From Aeromicrobium sp. Leaf245 (GTDB lineage: Bacteria; Actinomycetota; Actinomycetes; Propionibacteriales; Nocardioidaceae), in assembly GCF_942548115.1 (NCBI RefSeq), contig NZ_OW824151.1, forward strand, positions 868,001 through 932,000: a stretch of 64,000 bases of DNA, written 5' to 3'. The notes below the pieces were generated by a model. The model worked only from the letters and a program-made list of their open reading frames with translations. It did not search any database and had not been told where the DNA came from. How positions within the stretch are numbered: position 1 is the stretch's first letter; every line of letters starts with the position of its first letter. Of the stretch, positions 57,702 through 64,000 are shown piece by piece. Made by a program: the position numbers and the translations under genes.

Positions 57702-59393
57702 ATGGCATTCGACCACGACGTCATCGTCATCGGCTCAGGCTTCGGCGGCAGCGTGTCCGCGCTCCGCCTGACCGAGAAGGGCTACAAGGTCGCGGTGCTC
57801 GAGGCCGGCAAGCGCTTCCGCGACGAGGACTTCGCCAAGACGTCCTGGCGGCTGCGCAAGTTCCTCTGGATGCCGCAGCTGGGCTGCTACGGCATCCAGC
57901 GCATCGACAAGCTCAAGGACGTCCTCATCCTCTCCGGTGCCGGCGTGGGCGGCGGGTCGCTCGTGTACGCCAACACGCTCTACGAGCCGCTCGACCCGTT
58001 CTACAAGGACCCCGCCTGGGGCCACATCGCCGACTGGAAGGCCGAGCTGGCGCCGTACTACGACCAGGCCAAGCGGATGCTCGGCGTGGCCACCTACCCC
58101 TTCGAGACCCCGGCCGACCGGATCGTCAAGAAGGTCGCGGCCGACATGGGCGTGGAGGGCACGTTCCACCACACGCCCGTCGGCGTGCTGTTCGGCGACG
58201 AGCCCGGCGCGAAGGTCGCCGACCCGTACTTCGGCGGCGCCGGACCCGACCGCAACGCCTGCATCAACTGCGGTGAGTGCATGACGGGGTGCCGGCACAA
58301 CGCCAAGAACACGCTCGTCAAGAACTACCTGCACCTGGCCGAGCAGAACGGCGCCGAGATCCAGGCCCTGACGACCGTCGTGTCGGTCACGCCGCTGCCC
58401 GGCGGGGGCTACGCCGTCGAGACCCGTGGCACCAACAAGCGCTTCCGCAAGCACAAGGTCATCACCGCCGAGCAGGTGATCTTCGCCGCCAGCTCGATGG
58501 GCACCCAGAAGCTGCTGCACCGCATGAAGGACCGCGGCGTGCTGCCGAAGGTCTCCGATCGCCTGGGCCTGCTCACGCGCACCAACTCCGAGGCGCTCCT
58601 GGGCTCGATCTCCGACGGCAAGGACATCGACTACTCCGAGGGCGTGGCGATCACCTCCTCGTTCCACCCCGACGAGTACACCCACATCGAGCCGTGCCGC
58701 TACGGCCGCGGCTCCAACGCGATGTCGCTGCTGCAGACCGTCCTCACCGACGGCAGCCTGCCGACGAAGCGCTGGAAGACCTGGCTCAAGGAGATGTGGA
58801 ACCAGAAGCGCAACCTGTTCAAGCTGTACGACCTGCGGCACTGGTCCGAGCGCACCATCATCGCGCTCGTCATGCAGACGCACGACAACTCGATCACCAC
58901 GTACACGAAGCGCAACCTGCTCGGCCGCAAGGTGCTCACGTCGCGCCAGGGCCACGGTGCGCCCAACCCGGCGTTCATCGAGCCCGGGCACGTGGCGGTG
59001 CAGCGCATGGCCGAGCACATGGGGGGCACCCCCGGCGGCACCATCGGCGAGCCGTTCAACGTGCCGCTCACGGCGCACTTCATGGGCGGCGCCTGCATCG
59101 GCGACTCGCCCGAGACGGGCGTCATCGACCCTTACCACCGCCTGTACGGGTACGAGGGCCTGCACGTGGTCGACGGCTCCGCGATCAGCGCGAACCTGGG
59201 CGTCAACCCGTCGCTGACCATCACGGCCCAGGCCGAGCGGGCCATGGCCTACTGGCCCAACCGTGGCGAGACCGACGTCCGGCCCGCCGTGGGCGAGGGC
59301 TTCCGGTCCATGGAGCCGATCGCACCCAAGAGCCCCGTGGTCCCCGACGACGCCCCCGGCGCCCTCCGGCTGCCCATCGTCGGGGTCAGCTGA
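57702..59393 (+). CDS. choD: GMC-family flavin oxidoreductase (ChoD-like)
   Basis: This 563-residue FAD enzyme has the N-terminal dinucleotide motif VIVIGSGFGGSVSALRLTEKG, AGVGGGSLVYANTLYEP, a Cys cluster CINCGECMTGCRHNAKNTLV and the C-terminal GMC block LHVVDGSAISANLGVNPSLTITAQAERA. The layout matches mycobacterial ChoD, annotated as cholesterol oxidase though its substrate is debated. Genomic order guaB2-guaB3-choD also matches. It forms a pair with the upstream aldehyde dehydrogenase. Confidence 0.9.
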   Translation: MAFDHDVIVIGSGFGGSVSALRLTEKGYKVAVLEAGKRFRDEDFAKTSWRLRKFLWMPQLGCYGIQRIDKLKDVLILSGAGVGGGSLVYANTLYEPLDPFYKDPAWGHIADWKAELAPYYDQAKRMLGVATYPFETPADRIVKKVAADMGVEGTFHHTPVGVLFGDEPGAKVADPYFGGAGPDRNACINCGECMTGCRHNAKNTLVKNYLHLAEQNGAEIQALTTVVSVTPLPGGGYAVETRGTNKRFRKHKVITAEQVIFAASSMGTQKLLHRMKDRGVLPKVSDRLGLLTRTNSEALLGSISDGKDIDYSEGVAITSSFHPDEYTHIEPCRYGRGSNAMSLLQTVLTDGSLPTKRWKTWLKEMWNQKRNLFKLYDLRHWSERTIIALVMQTHDNSITTYTKRNLLGRKVLTSRQGHGAPNPAFIEPGHVAVQRMAEHMGGTPGGTIGEPFNVPLTAHFMGGACIGDSPETGVIDPYHRLYGYEGLHVVDGSAISANLGVNPSLTITAQAERAMAYWPNRGETDVRPAVGEGFRSMEPIAPKSPVVPDDAPGALRLPIVGVS

Positions 59394-59407
59394 GCGTCGC
59401 GGCCGTC

Positions 59408-59520
59408 GGCTCACGATTCCCATCACTTGATGGGAATCGTGAGCCCACCATGGTTTCCCCCCACTCACCTGCGGATGCATCCGCAGGTGAGTGGGGGATT
59501 CCCATCAGCTGATGGGAATC
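59408..59520. repeat. Cluster of three long perfect palindromes
   Basis: (1) 59408-59445: 18-bp arms GGCTCACGATTCCCATCA / TGATGGGAATCGTGAGCC around CT. (2) 59458-59497: 20-bp arms with no loop, centred on GGATGCATCC. (3) 59497-59520: GATTCCCATCAGCTGATGGG followed by AATC. Units 1 and 3 share GATTCCCATCA. Unit 3 has the same outer arms (GATTCCCA / TGGGAATC) as the element at 10519. Lies between convergent choD and a cyclase gene. Confidence 0.88.
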
Positions 59521-59548
59521 GTGGGACGGTCGGGACCGGCTCGTGGCC

Positions 59549-61120
59549 TCAGGACGTGGACGAGGTGCGCCGCGGCACCGCGGTCCGCGTCTCGTCGGAG
59601 CGGCCGCGGAGCACGGTGCTGCCGTGCGACGCCCAGTGCGCCGACTCCTCGGAGCCGGCCGCCTCGACGGCCTGCAGGTCGGCCAGCACCCCGCCGTCGA
59701 CGTCCTTGGCCAGCTCGGTGAGGCGCGACGCGGCGTTGACCGCGTCGCCGATGACGGTGAACTCGTAGCGGGACTCGTCGCCGACGTAGCCTGCGACGGC
59801 GCGGCCGGTGGCCACCCCGATCCCGGCGCGGACGCCGACGAGCTCGGTCTCGAGCCGCTCCCCGATGCGACGAGCGGCCGCGAGGGCCTGCCCGGGGTGG
59901 TCGTCGAGCGGGCGCGGAGCGCCGAAGACCGCCAGCACGGCGTCGCCCATGAACTTGTTGACCAGCCCGCCGTGGGCGTCGACCTCGGCGATGATCACGC
60001 CGAAGTAGTCGTTGAGCATGCCCACGACCTCGTCGGGGTCGCGCTGCTCGGCGTACGTGGTGGAGCCGACGAGGTCGGTGAACAGCACCGAGACCTCGCG
60101 GGTCTCACCGCCCAGCCGGATCTCCCCGAGAGCGGCCTCGGCCACGTCGCGTCCCACGTGCCGCCCGAAGGCGTCGCGCAGCCGCTCCCGCTCGAGCAGG
60201 CCCGTGGACATCTGGTTGAAGCCGGACTGCAGCATGCCGAGCTCGGAGCCGTCGAACACCTCGATGGTGGTGCCGAACTCGCCGCGCTCCACCTCGCGCA
60301 TCGCCGCGGTGACCCCCGTGATCGGCTGCACGACGGCGCGCGCCGTCAACCACATGACGAAGAAGCCGAAGCAGAGCACGACGCTGCCGAGCACGAGGGC
60401 GACGACGGCCAGCTCGCTGAGCGTCAGCTGGTCGGTGGAGAGGGCCAGGATGCCCACCACGACCAGGCCCACGACGGGTGCGCCCGTGCCGAGCCACCAG
60501 AACATGAGGACCCGGGTGGCGGCGCCGAGCCCGCGCGGCTTCTTCATGACCGCGCCGCTGAGGGCGCGTGCGGCCACGGGCCGCATCGCGAACTCCGCGA
60601 GCAGGTAGGCAATGGTCGTGACGACGATGGAGGCGATGCCGACCGTGAGACCGGTCGACAGGGCGCGCTCCTCCTGCACGACCAGCGAGAGCACCGTGAA
60701 CAGGATGGTCGCGAGGATCCAGAGCGCCGCCTGCAGCAGGGTCAGCATGCGGGGGGCGCGCAGCGCGCGGCGTCGGTCCTTGGGCCCGGGCTCACGTCCC
60801 TCGATGGCCCACCGCTGCGCCTTGAGCGTGGCCGACGTGCCCCAGGTGGCGCCGACGAGCACCGCGAGCCCGACGTAGCAGGGCACGGCCACGGCGAGCG
60901 CGTACGCCATGTCCCGGGTGGGCGCGGGGCTGGGCACCACGAAGACCGAGAGAACGAAGACGATGCTGGCCCCGATGACGTTGGTGCTCACCAGGAAGAG
61001 GGTGAGCAGCAGCTGGATGCGGAACCTCAGCCGGCTGGGGTCCTGCTCGGCCGGACCGAGCAGCACCGACCCGAAGGCACGCCGGGACCGGGTGGCCGAG
61101 CGGGAGGGACGATCGTCCAC
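59549..61120 (-). CDS. Membrane class III adenylate/guanylate cyclase with HAMP domain
   Basis: This 523-residue protein has six TM segments (about residues 35-290), a HAMP region (RAVVQPITGVTAAMREVERGEFGTTIEV) and a class III cyclase domain. The cyclase metal site is SVLFTDLVGST, followed by NKFMGDAVLAVFGAP and YEFTVIGDAVNAASRL. The 6TM-HAMP-cyclase layout is the mycobacterial Rv3645/Rv1318c type. GTG 61120 is divergent from a cyclic-nucleotide-binding protein gene 138 bp away. Confidence 0.92.
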   Translation of the reverse strand: MDDRPSRSATRSRRAFGSVLLGPAEQDPSRLRFRIQLLLTLFLVSTNVIGASIVFVLSVFVVPSPAPTRDMAYALAVAVPCYVGLAVLVGATWGTSATLKAQRWAIEGREPGPKDRRRALRAPRMLTLLQAALWILATILFTVLSLVVQEERALSTGLTVGIASIVVTTIAYLLAEFAMRPVAARALSGAVMKKPRGLGAATRVLMFWWLGTGAPVVGLVVVGILALSTDQLTLSELAVVALVLGSVVLCFGFFVMWLTARAVVQPITGVTAAMREVERGEFGTTIEVFDGSELGMLQSGFNQMSTGLLERERLRDAFGRHVGRDVAEAALGEIRLGGETREVSVLFTDLVGSTTYAEQRDPDEVVGMLNDYFGVIIAEVDAHGGLVNKFMGDAVLAVFGAPRPLDDHPGQALAAARRIGERLETELVGVRAGIGVATGRAVAGYVGDESRYEFTVIGDAVNAASRLTELAKDVDGGVLADLQAVEAAGSEESAHWASHGSTVLRGRSDETRTAVPRRTSSTS

Positions 61121-61258
61121 GTCGGACCTTCCAGGGCTGGCGGTGGGGACGTGCGGCAGCGTACCGTCAGCATGCCGCGGCGTGTCCTCCCTCCGCTCGA
61201 GTCGTTGGACGAGTTGCGGCGCCCTCCCACCCCGGTGTCGCACGACCGAGAGGAAGCC

Positions 61259-61657
61259 ATGGCACGCAAGGCAGACCGCGAGACCATCGACGCGCTCACC
61301 CGCGTCACCGACTTCGACGCCGAGACCGTCGAGAAGCTCGCCGGCGTCGGTCGTCCGGTCAACATCCCCGAGGGCTGGGCGGTGATGATCGAGAACACCC
61401 CCGCGGACAAGGCGTACATCATCCTCGAGGGGACGATGGAGGTGCGGCGTCAGAAGCAGCCGATCGCCGAGCTGGAGGCCGGCGACGTGATCGGTGAGAT
61501 GGCCCTGGTCAACGGCAAGCTGCGCAACGCGACCGTCGTGGCGAAGACGCCCGTCAAGGCCCTGCACCTGACCGACTCCGACGTGGCCGAGCTGCTCGAC
61601 CACGACCCGAACTTCGCCTCCAAGCTGCAGCAGAAGGCCACCGAGCGCCTCGACTGA
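61259..61657 (+). CDS. Stand-alone cyclic-nucleotide-binding domain protein
   Basis: This 132-residue protein is a single cNMP-binding beta-roll: VNIPEGWAVMIENTPADKAYIILEGTMEVRR, then phosphate-binding cassette GEMALVNGKLRNATV (G79, E80, R89). It has no HTH, kinase or channel domain; only two short flanking helices remain. An intact cassette suggests real cAMP binding. It lies between two cyclase genes, so it probably senses their product and acts through a protein partner. GAGAGGAAG precedes the ATG. Confidence 0.88.
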   Translation: MARKADRETIDALTRVTDFDAETVEKLAGVGRPVNIPEGWAVMIENTPADKAYIILEGTMEVRRQKQPIAELEAGDVIGEMALVNGKLRNATVVAKTPVKALHLTDSDVAELLDHDPNFASKLQQKATERLD

Positions 61658-61710
61658 TCCCCCCCCCGAGCGGTGAGTTCTCCACCGAATCGGGCGGCCA
61701 CGCCCCGCAC

Positions 61711-61756
61711 GGTGCGGATTCCACCGTCTCAGCGCTGAGACGGTGGGACCCGCACC
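61711..61756. repeat. 46-nt near-perfect palindrome
   Basis: 23-bp arms centred on CAGC|GCTG at 61733/61734, with one mismatch and one G-T wobble. The inner 26 bp (CCACCGTCTCAGC and its complement) are perfect. It sits between the convergent cNMP-binding and cyclase genes and may terminate both. Confidence 0.82.
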
Positions 61757-61784
61757 GGCCGAGCGGGTGGCCGAGCGCTCGCGC

Positions 61785-62603
61785 TCAGACCTTCCAGTCG
61801 ATCGCGTGGACGACCTGCGTGCCCGGGATCCCCTTGAGGTCGACCTCGCGGCTCTCCAGCACGGCAGGCTTGTCCTCGCCGTGGGTCTCCTCCAGCGACT
61901 CGAGCGCACCGTCGCTCACGAGCACCTCGCCGCCCTCGGCCTGGGCCGCCACGCGTGCCGCGTAGGCGACGTTGCGGCCGAACAGGTCGCCGTCGCGGTG
62001 CACCGCCGAGCCCTGGTGCACGCCGATCCGCACCGCCACCCCGCTCAGGCGTGACCCGGGCCGCGCACGGGTGATCCGACGCTGCACCTCGGCCGCGGCG
62101 GCCACCGCCTGCGCGGCGTCGGTGAACGCCACCATGAATCCGTCGCCCTGGGTCTTGATGACGTAGCCGCCGTTGCGGCTGACGGCCCGGTTGACGACCG
62201 CGTCGTGCCGCGAGAGCAGCTGCACCCAGCCGCGGTCGCCCAGGGCGTGGTTGAGGGCCGTCGAGCCCTCGATGTCGGAGAACAGGATCGCCACGGTCCC
62301 GTCGCGCGACGCCATGCGGGCGAGGTCGGGACGCTCCACGTCGGCCCAGCGGGCGAGGTCGTCGATCGAGCTGCGCAGCGTTCCGCTGAAGCCCTTGTCC
62401 TTCAGGCTGATCGCGGTGCCGACGACGGTGCGGACGGCGTCGGACGGCGTAGGCACCAGCCGGATGCGCGGCCGTTCGGTCCGGATCGCCCGCTTGAGCT
62501 GCGCGATGCGTCGGCGTGCGCCGAGCAGCAGGCCCCAGGCCACGACGAGCGACACGGCCAGCGCGGCGCAGGTGACGGAGAGGACGATCTCGAGGACGGA
62601 CAT
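61785..62603 (-). CDS. Class III adenylate/guanylate cyclase with single N-terminal TM
   Basis: This 272-residue protein has one TM helix (VLEIVLSVTCAALAVSLVVAWGLLLG) then a linker. The cyclase domain has VAILFSDIEGSTALNHAL (metal Asp), GYVIKTQGDGFMVAFTDA and FGRNVAYAARVAAQAEGGEVLVS. The substrate-specifying Lys in IKTQGDG is present. ATG 62603 is chosen; MLSGT at 62648 would enter the terminator palindrome. Second cyclase next to the cNMP-binding protein. Confidence 0.88.
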   Translation of the reverse strand: MSVLEIVLSVTCAALAVSLVVAWGLLLGARRRIAQLKRAIRTERPRIRLVPTPSDAVRTVVGTAISLKDKGFSGTLRSSIDDLARWADVERPDLARMASRDGTVAILFSDIEGSTALNHALGDRGWVQLLSRHDAVVNRAVSRNGGYVIKTQGDGFMVAFTDAAQAVAAAAEVQRRITRARPGSRLSGVAVRIGVHQGSAVHRDGDLFGRNVAYAARVAAQAEGGEVLVSDGALESLEETHGEDKPAVLESREVDLKGIPGTQVVHAIDWKV

Positions 62604-62646
62604 CGCAGCCAATCTACGGCGCTGGGGCGGGGGAGTGCCGGACAGC

Positions 62647-62687
62647 ACAGGACCCGGCCTGGAGGGAGCTCACGGGCCGGGTCCTGT
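62647..62687. terminator. Hairpin upstream of guaA
   Basis: 13-bp perfect arms ACAGGACCCGGCC / GGCCGGGTCCTGT with a 15-nt loop. Located between the divergent cyclase and guaA genes, so it is not a simple 3' terminator for either. It may end antisense transcription. Confidence 0.6.
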
Positions 62688-62712
62688 ATGTGCCACGAGG
62701 AGCGGGCACGGT

Positions 62713-62743
62713 GGATCTCACGGGAGGGAGTGTAGTGAGATCC
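62713..62743. promoter_or_regulatory. Inverted repeat in the guaA upstream region
   Basis: GGATCTCAC (62713-62721) and GTGAGATCC (62735-62743) form 9-bp perfect arms with a 13-nt spacer, about 75 bp before the guaA GTG. It could be an operator. It does not match a purine or guanine riboswitch. Confidence 0.5.
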
Positions 62744-62816
62744 GTCCTGATCAACGACGCTCCCCAGAGGGGGTTACGAGGGTCTGGAGAAATATTTCGA
62801 CCGATACGATGACGGG

Positions 62817-64000
62817 GTGACTCCAGACCACGACCTCGTCCTCGTCGTCGACTACGGCGCCCAGTACGCGCAGCTGATCGCGAGGCGGGTCCGCGAGGCG
62901 CGCGTCTACTCCGAGATCGTGCCGCACACGATGCCCGTCGAGGAGATCCTCGCCCGCAAGCCGGCCGCGATCATCCTCTCGGGCGGCCCGTCGTCGGTGT
63001 ACGAGCCGGGCGCCCCCCAGCTCGACCCGACCATGGTCGAGTCCGACGTGCCGGTCTTCGGCATCTGCTACGGCTTCATGGCCATGGCCGCGGCGCTCGG
63101 CGGCGACGTCGCCCGCACCGGCCAGCGGGAGTACGGACGCACCTCGGTCGAGGTGCTCGACCCCGGGACCCTGCTCCAGGGACTGCCCGGCCCCATCACC
63201 TCGTGGATGTCGCACGGCGACGAGGTCGTCGGCGCACCCGACGGCTTCACGGTCAACGCGCGCTCCCCGCGGGCGACGGTGGCGGCGTTCGAGAACACCG
63301 ACCGCCGACTGGCCGGGGTGCAGTGGCACCCCGAGGTCTTGCACTCCGAGCACGGCCAGCAGGTGCTGGAGCGGTTCCTCGTCGACATCGCCGGCTGCCG
63401 CCAGACGTGGACCAGCGTCAACATCGTCGAGGAGCAGGTCGAGAAGATCCGCTCCGAGGTCGGCGACGCCCGGGTCATCTCGGCACTGTCCGGCGGCGTC
63501 GACTCCGCCGTCTCGACCGCCCTGGTCCAGCGCGCGGTGGGCGACCGGCTCACGGCCGTCTTCGTCGACCACGGGCTGCTGCGCGAGGGCGAGGCCGAGC
63601 AGGTCGAGCGCGACTACGTCGAGGCCACGGGGGTCGACCTCAAGGTCGTCGACGCGAAGGACCGGTTCCTCGGCCACCTCGCCGGGGTGAGCGATCCCGA
63701 GACCAAGCGCAAGATCATCGGCCGCGAGTTCATCCGCGTGTTCGAGGAGGCCGAGCGCGAGGTGCTCGCCACCCCGGGCCCGCCGGTCAAGTTCCTGGTG
63801 CAGGGCACGCTCTACCCCGACGTCGTCGAGTCCGGCGGCGGCGAGGGTGCGGCCAACATCAAGAGCCACCACAACGTGGGCGGCCTGCCCGAGGACCTCG
63901 AGTTCTCGCTGGTGGAGCCGCTGCGGACGCTCTTCAAGGACGAGGTGCGCGAGGTGGGCCGCCAGCTCGGCATCCCCGAGGCCATCGTCGGCCGGCACCC
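62817..64000 (+). CDS. guaA: GMP synthase (glutamine-hydrolysing), 3' end outside the window
   Basis: The first 394 residues are present. The class I glutamine amidotransferase domain has [24 protein letters not shown], the nucleophile in [16 protein letters not shown] and [16 protein letters not shown]. The ATP-pyrophosphatase domain has [22 protein letters not shown] (PP-loop) and [40 protein letters not shown]. It converts XMP to GMP, completing the guaB2 pathway. GTG start; TACGAT (62805-62810) six nt upstream suggests a leaderless mRNA. Confidence 0.97.
   Translation, partial: MTPDHDLVLVVDYGAQYAQLIARRVREARVYSEIVPHTMPVEEILARKPAAIILSGGPSSVYEPGAPQLDPTMVESDVPVFGICYGFMAMAAALGGDVARTGQREYGRTSVEVLDPGTLLQGLPGPITSWMSHGDEVVGAPDGFTVNARSPRATVAAFENTDRRLAGVQWHPEVLHSEHGQQVLERFLVDIAGCRQTWTSVNIVEEQVEKIRSEVGDARVISALSGGVDSAVSTALVQRAVGDRLTAVFVDHGLLREGEAEQVERDYVEATGVDLKVVDAKDRFLGHLAGVSDPETKRKIIGREFIRVFEEAEREVLATPGPPVKFLVQGTLYPDVVESGGGEGAANIKSHHNVGGLPEDLEFSLVEPLRTLFKDEVREVGRQLGIPEAIVGRH

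Noticed and set aside
59408..59520. Replication or integration site (dif/att) from the clustered palindromes
   Set aside because: No XerCD-type core, no tRNA, integrase or duplicated att sequence nearby.

Overview
The window is a contiguous stretch of a high-GC chromosome from an actinobacterium. The high G/C content, frequent GTG starts and ATGA/GTGA stop-start overlaps point there, as do WhiB, GpgS, FolP2, DUF3263 plus a VirR-like protein, two GroELs (one with a His-rich tail), GuaB3 and ChoD. Gene order resembles mycobacteria and streptomycetes in several blocks (folP2-gpgS, DUF3263-virR, riboswitch-thrC-like-thiS-csp...groEL2, groES-groEL1...guaB2-guaB3...choD...guaA). I favour the order Propionibacteriales (Nocardioidaceae, Aeromicrobium-like), but the genus is an inference. 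I see no prophage, insertion sequence, CRISPR array, tRNA or rRNA. This looks like core chromosome with unusually many palindromic intergenic elements.

Layout. 0-1.2 kb: zinc-starvation ribosomal proteins (L31B, L28, L33, S14) around one Zur-type operator, with the start of a CobW/MRF GTPase. 1.2-4.5 kb: gpgS, folP2 and a MerR regulator with a CarH-type B12 photoreceptor domain, divergent from a WhiB3/WhiD-like gene. 4.5-11.4 kb: an AI-2E-type permease, ung, two MFS transporters, a PLP decarboxylase and a GAP-family membrane protein. 11.4-18.5 kb: trehalose genes otsA/otsB, a Gfo/Idh oxidoreductase, DUF3263 and VirR-like proteins, and a TetR/DHA2 efflux pair. 19-21 kb: a SAM-I riboswitch controlling a threonine-synthase-like enzyme and a ThiS/MoaD sulfur carrier, probably a methionine (homocysteine) route. 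21-26.2 kb: a DUF4870 protein, a cold-shock protein, then a five-gene operon of membrane proteins and a cupredoxin-like lipoprotein of unknown function. 26.2-39.4 kb: two HrcA/CIRCE-controlled chaperonin loci enclosing a methionine ABC transporter, kynA, 5-oxoprolinase pxpABC and a methyltransferase. 39.4-46 kb: an AurF-like diiron oxygenase with its FprB-type reductase, an RNB ribonuclease and an iron-regulated siderophore uptake pair. 46-57 kb: guaB2, guaB3, a two-component system whose kinase is fused in frame to a DUF4173 membrane protein, and efeOB iron uptake. 56-59.4 kb: a gabD2-like dehydrogenase and a ChoD-like GMC oxidoreductase. 59.5-62.6 kb: two class III nucleotide cyclases flanking a stand-alone cyclic-nucleotide-binding protein. 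The window ends inside guaA.

Themes. Metal control is visible in cis (Zur site, DtxR/IdeR-type boxes before the siderophore-binding protein and efeO, CIRCE before both chaperonin loci). Three otherwise unrelated operons (22.0, 39.6 and 56.0 kb) share an operator-like 18-mer, and two of them share a second palindrome. Sulfur and methionine supply appears twice (riboswitch-thrC-like-thiS and metQNI). Many intergenic spaces hold long perfect palindromes, including a dispersed 91-nt family present in two clear copies plus a diverged relative.
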